13,764 nt of DNA from Bacteroidota bacterium. Lineage in GTDB: Bacteria; Bacteroidota; Bacteroidia; Bacteroidales; Tenuifilaceae. Shown here piece by piece: positions 1-6,686 of the stretch. Both the position numbers and the translations under genes were made by a program. Where the stretch lies: NCBI GenBank assembly GCA_023406715.1, contig JAEXVC010000206.1, positions 1 to 13,764 of the forward strand. The letters are read 5' to 3'. Numbering within the stretch: position 1 is the stretch's first letter; every line of letters starts with the position of its first letter. The notes below the pieces were generated by a model. That model ran no database searches. It worked only from the letters and a program-made list of their open reading frames with translations, and was not told the DNA's origin.

Positions 1-199
1 TACTCACTTTACAATGATAGCATCGGTTACTGCGCACTGGCTGTTTGTTCCAACGCTTTACTTAACGCTGAAAGTGTTTAAACTCTCGGTACCCATAAGT
101 TGGCTAATTATGGTAATATTCTTCCTGCTGTTCTGCGGAGTTCTAATACTTAGGTTCCGTAGCGAGAAATGGAAAAAAATAAAAGTTATTCACACATAG
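1..199 (+). CDS. MATE-family efflux transporter, C-terminal fragment
   Basis: This is the 3' end of a gene that starts before the window. The open frame reads through base 2 (T-H-F-T-M-I-A-S...), so the ATG at 14 is an internal methionine. Two hydrophobic stretches (about LFVPTLYLTLKVF and ISWLIMVIFFLLFCGVLIL) are followed by the basic tail RFRSEKWKK. A D-T-x-F-x-M segment before a late transmembrane helix and an R-F/W-R-S-x-K-W-K tail are typical of the last helices of MATE (NorM/DinF-like) multidrug/sodium or proton antiporters. Base 1 (t) would fit the last base of an Asp codon in the family's G-D-T motif. Only about 66 residues are visible, so the substrate and subfamily cannot be judged. 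A strong terminator follows immediately. Confidence 0.7.
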   Translation, partial: THFTMIASVTAHWLFVPTLYLTLKVFKLSVPISWLIMVIFFLLFCGVLILRFRSEKWKKIKVIHT

Positions 200-201
200 G
201 T

Positions 202-231
202 AAAACGAGGGTATTTTGCCCTCGTTTTTTT
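202..231 (+). terminator. Rho-independent terminator after the MATE gene
   Basis: A 10-bp perfect stem pairs 202-211 (AAAACGAGGG) with 219-228 (CCCTCGTTTT) around a 7-base loop, with a T tract at 225-231. It begins 3 bases after the stop codon at 199 and closes the upstream transcription unit before the cassette-like region. Confidence 0.9.
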
Positions 232-242
232 ATTTATATTTG
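215..242 (+). promoter_or_regulatory. Possible Bacteroidota promoter ahead of the cassette-like array
   Basis: TATATTTG at 235-242 is a perfect match to the TAnnTTTG -7 element. The nearest TTTG (215-218) lies 16 bases upstream, shorter than the usual 19-21, and sits inside the terminator hairpin. Transcription would start near 249 and could serve the lipoprotein at 323 and perhaps the genes after it. The sequence is T-rich, so a chance match is possible. Confidence 0.25.
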
Positions 243-322
243 AGTGTGCTTTTAAGTAAACAAAGCAAATAGGTTACTTGGAGGTGTATTAATGAGTTGG
301 CAACAATGCAAAAACAGACACT

Positions 323-883
323 ATGAGAACGAAACTATTTCTTATTATTATTTCGATTACAATTACTATGATGAATTGTACTCCAAAACTGGATAGTATT
401 AATTTGTTGGATTTTAAAACTATAGAAGGAGTCAAAATTGGTATGCCGATTGATACAGCGGTAAAATTGGTTAGTGAGAAATACTATGTAGAGAGAACGA
501 TTGCTTCTAATTACGAAGAAGAAGAGATTCATTTTTTTGTATATCCCGATAAAAAAAAGAGGTTAGAACTTTTTAGTTTCAACGGTGGTTACGAAGATAA
601 AACCCATAATAAGGTTTTTCGAATTGTAATAAAACAATCAAGATACATCACACCTAATGGTATTAGAGTAGGTTTGACTGTTAATGAGTTAAAAAGAGTT
701 GCAAAACTAAAATCCGCTTATTTTAATTATGATGATGGGCTATTTATAATTTCGGATGAATTTGATGGAGGTTTTTTATTAGACTTTACAACTGATATGG
801 ATTACAAGGATTTCGATTATGAAAATCCTAAAATAGATTTAATACCAGAAAATATAAAAATTAAAGAGATAATTATTTTTTAA
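323..883 (+). CDS. Hypothetical lipoprotein (first cassette-like gene)
   Basis: This is a 186-residue protein of unknown function. The N-terminus is a lipoprotein signal: basic start, hydrophobic I/T-rich core to about residue 17, then M-N-C with the acylated cysteine at 19. The mature part has two similar short segments, GVKIGMPIDTAV at 36-47 and GIRVGLTVNELK at 113-124. Both have the pattern G-(V/I)-(K/R)-(I/V)-G-(M/L) followed by a helix, which suggests two copies of one small alpha/beta unit, loosely like BamE/SmpA-type lipoprotein folds; that resemblance is inference. The middle is acidic and aromatic (EEEEIHFF, NYDDGLF). The gene is strongly AT-rich compared with rocD or the M13 peptidase. 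It stands alone between a GTTGGC-type sequence at 297-301 and an attC-like palindrome at 893-1027. An envelope location is likely; the job is unknown. Confidence 0.75.
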   Translation: MRTKLFLIIISITITMMNCTPKLDSINLLDFKTIEGVKIGMPIDTAVKLVSEKYYVERTIASNYEEEEIHFFVYPDKKKRLELFSFNGGYEDKTHNKVFRIVIKQSRYITPNGIRVGLTVNELKRVAKLKSAYFNYDDGLFIISDEFDGGFLLDFTTDMDYKDFDYENPKIDLIPENIKIKEIIIF

Positions 884-892
884 TAATGCACA

Positions 893-1027
893 CTGGCTAA
901 CAGATGGCTTAGCCTACTGGGGTTGATGATGCAGATACGAAAGTTTTTAAATTTAGTGTGGTTTTAACGTGGGATGACGCTACTGGCTTTTAACTCCCCA
1001 GCAGTTTAAACCGTCGACCATTAGCTC
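893..1027 (+). repeat. attC-like imperfect palindrome, copy 1
   Basis: This non-coding element follows the stop at 883. The outer arms GCTAA (896-900) and TTAGC (1021-1025) are complementary. The inner arms pair 914-924 (CTACTGGGGTT) with 992-1004 (AACTCCCCAGCAG), with bases 994-995 (CT) bulged and one A/C mismatch. The ends, GGCTAAC at 895-901 and ATTAGCT at 1020-1026, approximate the RYYYAAC and GTTRRRY boxes of integron attC sites. Copy 2, after the next gene, shares GCTAACA, ACTGGGG, GATGCA and CCCCAGC in the same order. It could instead be a transcription-terminating or mRNA-stabilising hairpin. Confidence 0.6.
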
Positions 1028-1048
1028 TAAAAGAACGATACAGCAAAT

Positions 1049-1594
1049 ATGAAAAAGAGCATCTTTATTTTGGTTTTATTAATTGGATTTTTTCGAGTTT
1101 CTTATTCGCAAGATAATTCTAATTATTGGAAATTAATTGATAATAAATATTTTAGTGTGCAAGTTCCAAATCAAAACATTAGAAATATTCAGAACAAACA
1201 AAGCTTATTAAAAACATTTTTAGGCAGGTTAAACCCTACACTTGCAGACGCTATAATCGACTCTATTTCTTTACAATCAGGAAACGAACATATCAGATGC
1301 GATATGGATATATCAAAATGTAAACTAACAAAACATCAGACAGATTCGATTGCTCCGATAATTCAGAAGTATATTTCAGATAATGCAATGACTGAATTTA
1401 AAAATGTAGAAAGCGAAATCCGAGTTCAGGAAAACTCTACTTTGATTTTAGTTTCCTTTGATGGAATTAAAGAACATATGACTATTCTGGTTTGGATTTG
1501 TAATAATTATGCTATTTCAGTTTCACTTGAAGATGCTTCAAAAGACTATGAAATGACAAAGTATTTAATAGAAAATTTAACAAATAAAGAATAA
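1049..1594 (+). CDS. Hypothetical secreted protein (second cassette-like gene)
   Basis: This is a 181-residue protein that I do not recognise. It has a classic Sec signal peptide: MKK, a hydrophobic core ILVLLIGFF, and a probable signal peptidase I site after S-Y-S at residue 20, giving a mature protein beginning QDNSN. Three cysteines (84, 91 and 151) sit in the mature part; the first two could form a disulfide after export. The C-terminal half alternates beta-like segments (TLILVSFDG, MTILVWI, YAISVSL) and ends in a helix (YEMTKYLIENL). No catalytic motif is visible. The gene is AT-rich and monocistronic, with attC-like palindromes on both sides and no obvious Shine-Dalgarno sequence. A periplasmic or extracellular location is likely, and the function is unknown. 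Confidence 0.7.
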   Translation: MKKSIFILVLLIGFFRVSYSQDNSNYWKLIDNKYFSVQVPNQNIRNIQNKQSLLKTFLGRLNPTLADAIIDSISLQSGNEHIRCDMDISKCKLTKHQTDSIAPIIQKYISDNAMTEFKNVESEIRVQENSTLILVSFDGIKEHMTILVWICNNYAISVSLEDASKDYEMTKYLIENLTNKE

Positions 1595-1602
1595 CGTATG
1601 CT

Positions 1603-1712
1603 AACAAGCGGTTGCTTTCACTGGGGCTATCGATGCAAAAGCAGATTTTTATTACCTTTAACTAACTTTTTAACAGAAATAAAACCGCGGGCATCGCCCC
1701 AGCGTAAATAAT
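1603..1712 (+). repeat. attC-like imperfect palindrome, copy 2 (best formed)
   Basis: Arm 1621-1636 (CTGGGGCTATCGATGC) pairs with 1691-1702 (GCATCGCCCCAG) along 12 perfect base pairs once the three bases TAT (1628-1630) are left bulged out; the loop is 54 bases. The element opens with GCTAAC (1600-1605), 6 bases after the stop codon, and runs to about GTAAAC near 1714-1719. A long stem with a few one-sided extrahelical bases is the hallmark of folded integron attC sites. The T-rich loop also resembles copy 1. The stem has no adjacent T tract, so it is not a standard terminator. Confidence 0.65.
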
Positions 1713-1731
1713 TGTAAACCATTTAATAATT

Positions 1732-2778
1732 ATGAAACGGATATTTTTAATTGTATCAGGATTACTCTTTTCATTTAGTATTTATGCTCAGAACATTGAG
1801 AAACTTGGGAAACTTTATGTTCAAAAGGAGTATGCAAAAGTTATAGAATTTGGACAGGAGGAATTAAAGAATTACCCTGACCACCCAAATTTAAATATGC
1901 TTATAGGAAGAGCCTACGCAGATACCAAACAGTTTGAAAAAGCAATCCCATTTCTTGAAAAAGGAACTGTTAAGGAGAATAATCCAGACTGGGTTCAGGC
2001 ATGGAGCTATGTTTATCTTGGGAATTGTTACTACGCTACAGGTGAATACAATAAATCCAAGGAATCTATTAAGACTTGTATAAACCTAAATGCAACAGAG
2101 AACTCCACAAAATATGCTCTAAAACTTTTAGAGTCATTCCAGATGTCCAGTTTCTATCACGATTGGGAAATTGTTGAATCCGAAAATATCCGATTTCATT
2201 TTCAAGAATCTAAGAATATTGCAGATAAGGAATTGTTCATAAAAGATAGAGAAAAGGCCTACGAAGAAATAAACAAGTTTTTTAATGCGAAACCATACAA
2301 AAAGATAGACTTTTTTGTTTGGGATAACCCTAAACAAGCAAAACGGAAATTGGGACAGGTACTAGGTTTCGCCAATTCTAATTTGTGTGCTATTAATTCT
2401 AGAAACAATCAAACCCGAGGTCACGAAATTGCTCACATACTAGTTACATATGGAATTCAACCAATAAAATGGACACGACTAATTAACGAGGGCATTGCCA
2501 CTTATTTTGACCAAACAAATAGGGATAGAATGCAGATAGCCCGAGAATCGTTGGCAGGTAAAGAGATAAAAATAATTGATTTGTGGGAAAACCCTAAACA
2601 TTTTCCTGATGATTACAACTACACTGTAGGAGGTGCACTAATAGCATACCTTTTCGAAAATGGTAGCGAGGAGCAAATGAAGAGACTGATAAAAGACCAA
2701 ACTGTAACCTCTGCTAGAAATATATACCCCAATTTTGACGAATTGATTGTTGATTTTACATCAAAACTAAAACAATAA
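1732..2778 (+). CDS. TPR-repeat protein with C-terminal gluzincin (HExxH) peptidase domain
   Basis: This 348-residue exported protein has a Sec signal peptide ending near A-Q at residues 19-20. Residues about 22-135 form two to three tetratricopeptide-like helical repeats (for example YVQKEYAKVIEFGQEELK and IGRAYADTKQFEKAIPFLEK), usually protein-binding. The rest resembles 'peptidase MA-like' gluzincins: HEIAH at 231-235 supplies two zinc histidines and the catalytic glutamate, and E253 in L-I-N-E-G-I-A-T-Y-F, 18 residues after the second histidine, is the expected third ligand. All catalytic residues are present, so an active zinc peptidase acting in the periplasm or outside the cell is inferred; the substrate is unknown. 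It is the third and largest gene of the cassette-like array, preceded by attC-like copy 2. Confidence 0.85.
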   Translation: MKRIFLIVSGLLFSFSIYAQNIEKLGKLYVQKEYAKVIEFGQEELKNYPDHPNLNMLIGRAYADTKQFEKAIPFLEKGTVKENNPDWVQAWSYVYLGNCYYATGEYNKSKESIKTCINLNATENSTKYALKLLESFQMSSFYHDWEIVESENIRFHFQESKNIADKELFIKDREKAYEEINKFFNAKPYKKIDFFVWDNPKQAKRKLGQVLGFANSNLCAINSRNNQTRGHEIAHILVTYGIQPIKWTRLINEGIATYFDQTNRDRMQIARESLAGKEIKIIDLWENPKHFPDDYNYTVGGALIAYLFENGSEEQMKRLIKDQTVTSARNIYPNFDELIVDFTSKLKQ

Positions 2779-3035
2779 AAACAACATTTAGTAATCCCAA
2801 GGGGCTAGTGATTCAGATGCTATAAGTGATTTGGTATGGTATTAATACAGGATTGTCTGTATGCGCAATTACGCGCCGTTTAATTCAATCCCAACAAACC
2901 TCAAAAGTACACTTAATCAACATCACCCCCTTACTGTTCATATACCAAAAAACGAAAAGCATCTCATAGTTCAATCAAAATCAAGCCTTTCAAAAGATTA
3001 TGTTTCTTAACATACTGATTGAAAGTTACTCCCAT
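2779..3035. other. Intergenic stretch with a degenerate third palindrome
   Basis: This is the gene-free stretch between the TPR-peptidase stop and the rocD promoter. The part to about 2895 has echoes of the attC-like copies: AAGGGGCTA at 2799-2807 followed by GATTCAGATGC, and at the far end CCGTTTAATTCAATCCCAAC, but the arms pair poorly. A short hairpin lies at 2862-2875 (GCGCAATTACGCGC, with GCG/CGC pairing). From 2896 to 3035 I see no gene, hairpin or repeat; it is probably the original upstream region of rocD. Confidence 0.35.
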
Positions 3036-3066
3036 TTTGAAAATTCCCAAAGTAGCATTAACCTTG
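3036..3066 (+). promoter_or_regulatory. Promoter of rocD (Bacteroidota -33/-7 type)
   Basis: TTTG at 3036-3039 and TAACCTTG at 3059-3066 are separated by exactly 19 bases; the second box matches TAnnTTTG at all but one position. Initiation would fall near 3073, giving a leader of about 60 bases before the ATG at 3133. Nothing in the leader looks like a riboswitch or attenuator. Confidence 0.6.
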
Positions 3067-3132
3067 CATAAATTGTTTGATTAAAACTTAAAATCATATA
3101 TACCTAATAATCAATAAAATAAAATTACAACT

Positions 3133-4359
3133 ATGAGCAAGATGAGTCCAAAAGATTACATTGCCCGCGAGGACAAGTACGGTGCCCACAACTACCATCC
3201 ACTTCCTGTGGTTTTAGAAAAAGGTAAAGGCGTTAGAGTATGGGATGTTGAAGGTAAGGAGTATTTCGATTTTCTATCTGCTTACTCTGCAGTTAACCAA
3301 GGTCACTGTCATCCAAAAATTGTAAAAGCAATGACCGATCAGGCAGAGGTTTTAACATTAACCTCCAGAGCTTTCTACAACAACGTTCTTGGTGAATACG
3401 AAGAGTTTATCACGAAATACTTTGGCTACGACAAGGTTCTTCCTATGAACTCAGGAGCTGAGGCCGATGAAACTGCACTTAAATTAGCTCGTCGTTGGGG
3501 TGTTGTAAAGAAAGGAATACCTAACGATCAGGTTAAAATTATTTGCTGCGAGGGGAACTTCCACGGTCGTACTATTACAATTATTACCATGTCCAATGAC
3601 CCAGATTCGTACGCAAATTACGGTCCGCTAACACCTGGGTTTATCCGTATTCCATACAACGATGCCAGTGCGCTAGAAGAAGTTTTGAAAGAACATGGCA
3701 AAACCACAGCAGCATTCATACTTGAGCCAATCCAAGGCGAGGCTGGTGTATTTGTTCCAGACGAAGGTTACTTGAAAAAAACATACGAACTTTGTAAGAA
3801 AAACAACGTACTTTTCATTGCCGACGAGGTTCAAACAGGTATTGCCCGTACCGGTAAAATGCTAGCTTGCGACCACGAAGGTGTTCGTCCTGACATTCTT
3901 ATCCTAGGTAAAGCTGTTTCTGGTGGTGTTATGCCAGTATCATGTGTTCTTGCTGACGACGAGATTATGCTAACCATCAAACCAGGTGAGCATGGTTCTA
4001 CATTTGGAGGAAACCCTGTAGCATGTAAAGTTGCTATTGCTGCACTTAACGTTATTAAAGACGAGAAATTAGCTGAGAACGCTGAGAAAATGGGTAAAAT
4101 TTTCCGCGACGAGATGAAAGCTGTTAAAAGCGAAATGATTGAGCTTGTTCGTGGTAAAGGTCTTTTGAATGCTGTTGTTATTCGCAACAAACCTGGCAAA
4201 ACTGCTTGGGATGTTTGTATGGCAATGGCCGAGAAAGGTGTTCTTGCTAAACCTACTCACGGTAACATTATCCGCTTTGCTCCTCCACTTGTTATCACCG
4301 AGGCTGAGCTACGCGAAGCAATTAGTAGAATTAAAGAAGCATTCAAACTTTTCGAATAG
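3133..4359 (+). CDS. rocD: Ornithine aminotransferase (ornithine-oxo-acid transaminase)
   Basis: This is a 408-residue, full-length class III PLP-dependent aminotransferase. It transfers the delta-amino group of ornithine to 2-oxoglutarate, giving glutamate 5-semialdehyde (which cyclises to pyrroline-5-carboxylate) and glutamate, linking arginine, proline and glutamate metabolism in the cytoplasm. Family landmarks in order are SAYSAVNQGHCHPKI (49-63), the GAE phosphate-binding turn (108-110), GNFHGRT (141-147), EPIQGEAGV (198-206), D231 in ADEVQ (ring-nitrogen partner) and K260 in ILGKAVSGG (Schiff-base lysine). The long SAYSAVNQGHCHP segment separates ornithine aminotransferase from acetylornithine aminotransferase. 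A small deviation is M-N-S-G-A-E-A-D-E-T-A where relatives usually have N-T-G and no Asp before E-T. The gene is monocistronic, with its own promoter and terminator. The start gives the usual family length; M4 is a less likely alternative. Confidence 0.95.
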   Translation: MSKMSPKDYIAREDKYGAHNYHPLPVVLEKGKGVRVWDVEGKEYFDFLSAYSAVNQGHCHPKIVKAMTDQAEVLTLTSRAFYNNVLGEYEEFITKYFGYDKVLPMNSGAEADETALKLARRWGVVKKGIPNDQVKIICCEGNFHGRTITIITMSNDPDSYANYGPLTPGFIRIPYNDASALEEVLKEHGKTTAAFILEPIQGEAGVFVPDEGYLKKTYELCKKNNVLFIADEVQTGIARTGKMLACDHEGVRPDILILGKAVSGGVMPVSCVLADDEIMLTIKPGEHGSTFGGNPVACKVAIAALNVIKDEKLAENAEKMGKIFRDEMKAVKSEMIELVRGKGLLNAVVIRNKPGKTAWDVCMAMAEKGVLAKPTHGNIIRFAPPLVITEAELREAISRIKEAFKLFE

Positions 4360-4375
4360 TTTGTTAACAAACATT

Positions 4376-4402
4376 AAAAGCTGCCTTAGGGCAGCTTTTT
4401 TT
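4376..4402 (+). terminator. Rho-independent terminator of rocD
   Basis: Stem 4376-4385 (AAAAGCTGCC) pairs with 4390-4399 (GGCAGCTTTT) around the 4-base loop TTAG, with a run of seven T at 4396-4402. It starts 17 bases after the rocD stop. Confidence 0.9.
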
Positions 4403-4460
4403 ATTAAACCATTTGAGCAAATAGCTATCTATAAACACAACTAACTTTTAATCAAGATAT

Positions 4461-6497
4461 ATGAAAAAAACTTACCTATTTGCCTGTTGCGTAGCATCGG
4501 CAATTGCTTTTACAAATTGTGCAAAGCAGGATAAGGGCAAACCTGCTTTAGACACATCGAATATGGATTTAACCGTAAAACCTGGTGAAGATTTTAATGC
4601 ATTCGCCAATGGTACTTGGATTAAAAATGCTAAAATGCCCGACGATAAATCGCGTTATGGCGCTTTCGATATTCTTAAAGAGGAGAACGATTTACTTGTA
4701 AAACAAATCTTTGAGAAAGCATACCAAAAAACCGACGCCCCAAAAGGTAGCAGTTGGCAAAAGGTTGGCGATTTCTTTGCATCGGGAATGGACACTATCA
4801 ACATCGAAAAGCAAGGATATGAGCCAATTAAAGGCGAATTGCAAAGAATTGCAGATATCCAATCAACTGAAGACCTTCAAAAAGAAATTATTGCATTACA
4901 CCAACAATACGTAACTCCACTTTTTATTCCTTATGCAGGACAAGATCAAAAAAACACCGAGGTTATTGTTGTAAACCTATATGGAGGTGGACTAGGATTA
5001 CCTGATAGGGATTACTATTTAAATGAGGACCCACGCTCTGCAGAAATCAGAAAAGATTACGTTGAGCATCTAAAAGCAATGTTTACTCTTTTAGAGTACA
5101 CTCCAGAGCAAGCAACTCAAGTTGCTGATCAAATTATGAAATTTGAAACACGTCTTGCTAAAGTAACCTTTACACGTCTTGAACAACGTAATCCATACTT
5201 AACCTACAATAAGGTTACAATGGAGGAGATGCAAAAACTTGCACCAAACTTCGACTGGAAAAACTACTTTGCAGGAATCGGAATTGATGTTCCTGCTGAT
5301 TTTGTAATTGACAACCCAAAGTTCTATACTGAAATCAGCAAAATGCAAAAAGAGGTATCGCTCGATGAGTGGAAGAATTACCTTACCTGGAATGTTGTAA
5401 ATCAATACTCATCGTACCTATCGAGCGCATTCGAAAATCAAAACTTCGAGTTCTATAGCCGAAAACTTTCTGGCAAAGAGGTTAATATTCCTCGTTGGCA
5501 AAGAGTATCGAACACAGCAAATTTTGCAATTGGCGAAATAGTAGGACAAATATTTGTGGAAGAAAACTTCCCCCCTGCTGCTAAGGAAAAAATGGTTGCT
5601 TTAATTGGAAACCTAAAACTTGCATTCAAGGATAGAATTACAAACCTAACCTGGATGGGCGATTCTACAAAAGCAAAAGCATTAGAAAAATTAGAAACTA
5701 TGGTTGTTAAGGTTGGATATCCTGATAAATGGAAGGATTATTCGAATCTTGATATTACCCGCGATAGCTATGCTGAGAATATTAAGCGCGCATCGGAGTT
5801 CAGTTTCAGAGAGAATATGAGCAAAATTGGTAAGCCAGTTGATAGAACCGAGTGGGGAATGACACCACAAACTGTTAACGCTTACTACAACCCATTGATG
5901 AACGAGATTGTATTCCCTGCAGGAATTCTTCAGCCTCCTTTCTTCAATATGAATGCTGATGATGCCGTTAACTACGGTGCAATTGGTGTGATTATTGGCC
6001 ACGAAATGACTCACGGTTTCGACGACCAAGGTCGTAACTTCGATAAGAATGGTATCCTTACCGATTGGTGGTCCAAGGAAGATTCTGAAAAATTCAACCA
6101 ATTAACACAACCTTTGGTTGTGCAGTACAATAACTTTGTTGCAATTGACTCGTTACACCTTGATGGAAACCTAACACTTGGTGAGAATATTGCCGATTAT
6201 GGTGGATTAACAATATCATACCTTGCATTCCAGAAATCGTTGAATGGTAAAGAGGCTCCAAAAAATATCGATGGTTATACAGCAAACCAACGCTTCTTCC
6301 TATCATATGCTAACGTATGGCGCCAAATTATTCGCGATAAAGAGTTAATGCGCAGAGTAAAAGAGGATGTTCACTCTCCAGGAAAATTCCGTGTTAACGG
6401 AGCGTTATTCAACATTCCTGAATTCTACGAGGCATTTGAAATAAATCCAAATGAAGCACTTTACATTGCTCCAGAAAAACGAGCAAAAATTTGGTAG
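4461..6497 (+). CDS. M13-family zinc metallopeptidase, lipoprotein (PepO/neprilysin-like)
   Basis: This is a 678-residue peptidase with a lipoprotein signal (hydrophobic core, F-T-N-C, lipidated Cys20), so it is probably anchored in the envelope. M13 enzymes cleave peptides of limited size on the amino side of hydrophobic residues. The N-terminal M13 domain covers roughly residues 40-420 and opens with D-F-N-A-F-A-N-G-T-W, typical of the family. The catalytic domain follows with NAYYNP at 473-478 (substrate-backbone motif), HEMTH at 514-518, HGFDDQGRNFD directly after it, and GENIADYGG with E575 (third zinc ligand) and D579. All key residues are intact. The C-terminus is K-I-W, close to the family's usual C-x-V/I-W but without the cysteine. 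It lies between two terminators and is probably monocistronic. A role in peptide feeding is inferred. Confidence 0.95.
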   Translation: MKKTYLFACCVASAIAFTNCAKQDKGKPALDTSNMDLTVKPGEDFNAFANGTWIKNAKMPDDKSRYGAFDILKEENDLLVKQIFEKAYQKTDAPKGSSWQKVGDFFASGMDTINIEKQGYEPIKGELQRIADIQSTEDLQKEIIALHQQYVTPLFIPYAGQDQKNTEVIVVNLYGGGLGLPDRDYYLNEDPRSAEIRKDYVEHLKAMFTLLEYTPEQATQVADQIMKFETRLAKVTFTRLEQRNPYLTYNKVTMEEMQKLAPNFDWKNYFAGIGIDVPADFVIDNPKFYTEISKMQKEVSLDEWKNYLTWNVVNQYSSYLSSAFENQNFEFYSRKLSGKEVNIPRWQRVSNTANFAIGEIVGQIFVEENFPPAAKEKMVALIGNLKLAFKDRITNLTWMGDSTKAKALEKLETMVVKVGYPDKWKDYSNLDITRDSYAENIKRASEFSFRENMSKIGKPVDRTEWGMTPQTVNAYYNPLMNEIVFPAGILQPPFFNMNADDAVNYGAIGVIIGHEMTHGFDDQGRNFDKNGILTDWWSKEDSEKFNQLTQPLVVQYNNFVAIDSLHLDGNLTLGENIADYGGLTISYLAFQKSLNGKEAPKNIDGYTANQRFFLSYANVWRQIIRDKELMRRVKEDVHSPGKFRVNGALFNIPEFYEAFEINPNEALYIAPEKRAKIW

Positions 6498-6504
6498 TAA
6501 ATAC

Positions 6505-6533
6505 AAGAACCCGACTTTTAGTCGGGTTCTTTG
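6505..6533 (+). terminator. Rho-independent terminator of the M13 peptidase gene
   Basis: An 11-bp perfect stem pairs 6505-6515 (AAGAACCCGAC) with 6521-6531 (GTCGGGTTCTT) around the loop TTTTA, 7 bases after the stop codon. The following T tract is short. Confidence 0.85.
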
Positions 6534-6564
6534 TTATTAAAAACTGATGAATCATTATCTCTAA

Positions 6565-6675
6565 TGATGCTTCGACAAGCTCAGCATGACAAAGAACACT
6601 GTTGCTTGTCATTCCGAGCAAGAGCGAGGAATCTACCGGGACAAAGACAGAACCTGAAACAAGTTCAGGTTGACT
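6565..6675. repeat. Cluster of three REP-like repeat units
   Basis: Three related units lie in alternating orientation: minus strand 6565-6592 (reads TTGTCATGCTGAGCTTGTCG...), plus strand 6606-6634 (TTGTCATTCCGAGCAAGAGC...), and minus strand 6649-6675 (GTCAACCTGAACTTGTTTCA...). The third folds into a perfect 8-bp hairpin (6651-6658 with 6664-6671). Units beginning GTCAT-x-C-x-GA are, from memory, a widespread dispersed repeat in Bacteroidota intergenic DNA. The cluster sits between the convergent M13 and DUF6485-like genes. Confidence 0.75.
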
Positions 6676-6686
6676 CCAAAAAACAT

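Noticed and set aside
292..396. Short plus-strand frame of 34 codons (ATG at 292) overlapping the start of the lipoprotein gene
   Set aside because: It runs out of frame through the lipoprotein signal sequence, has no recognisable motif and is biased to Tyr/Asn from AT-rich DNA.
3831..4199. 122-codon minus-strand frame inside rocD
   Set aside because: It is fully antisense to a strongly conserved enzyme; the frame is open because of codon bias in rocD.
4169..4444. 91-codon plus-strand frame at the end of rocD
   Set aside because: It overlaps rocD out of frame and runs through the terminator hairpin at 4376-4402; no family resemblance.
5691..6101. 136-codon minus-strand frame inside the M13 peptidase gene
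   Set aside because: It is antisense to the conserved catalytic domain, with no motif or start signal.
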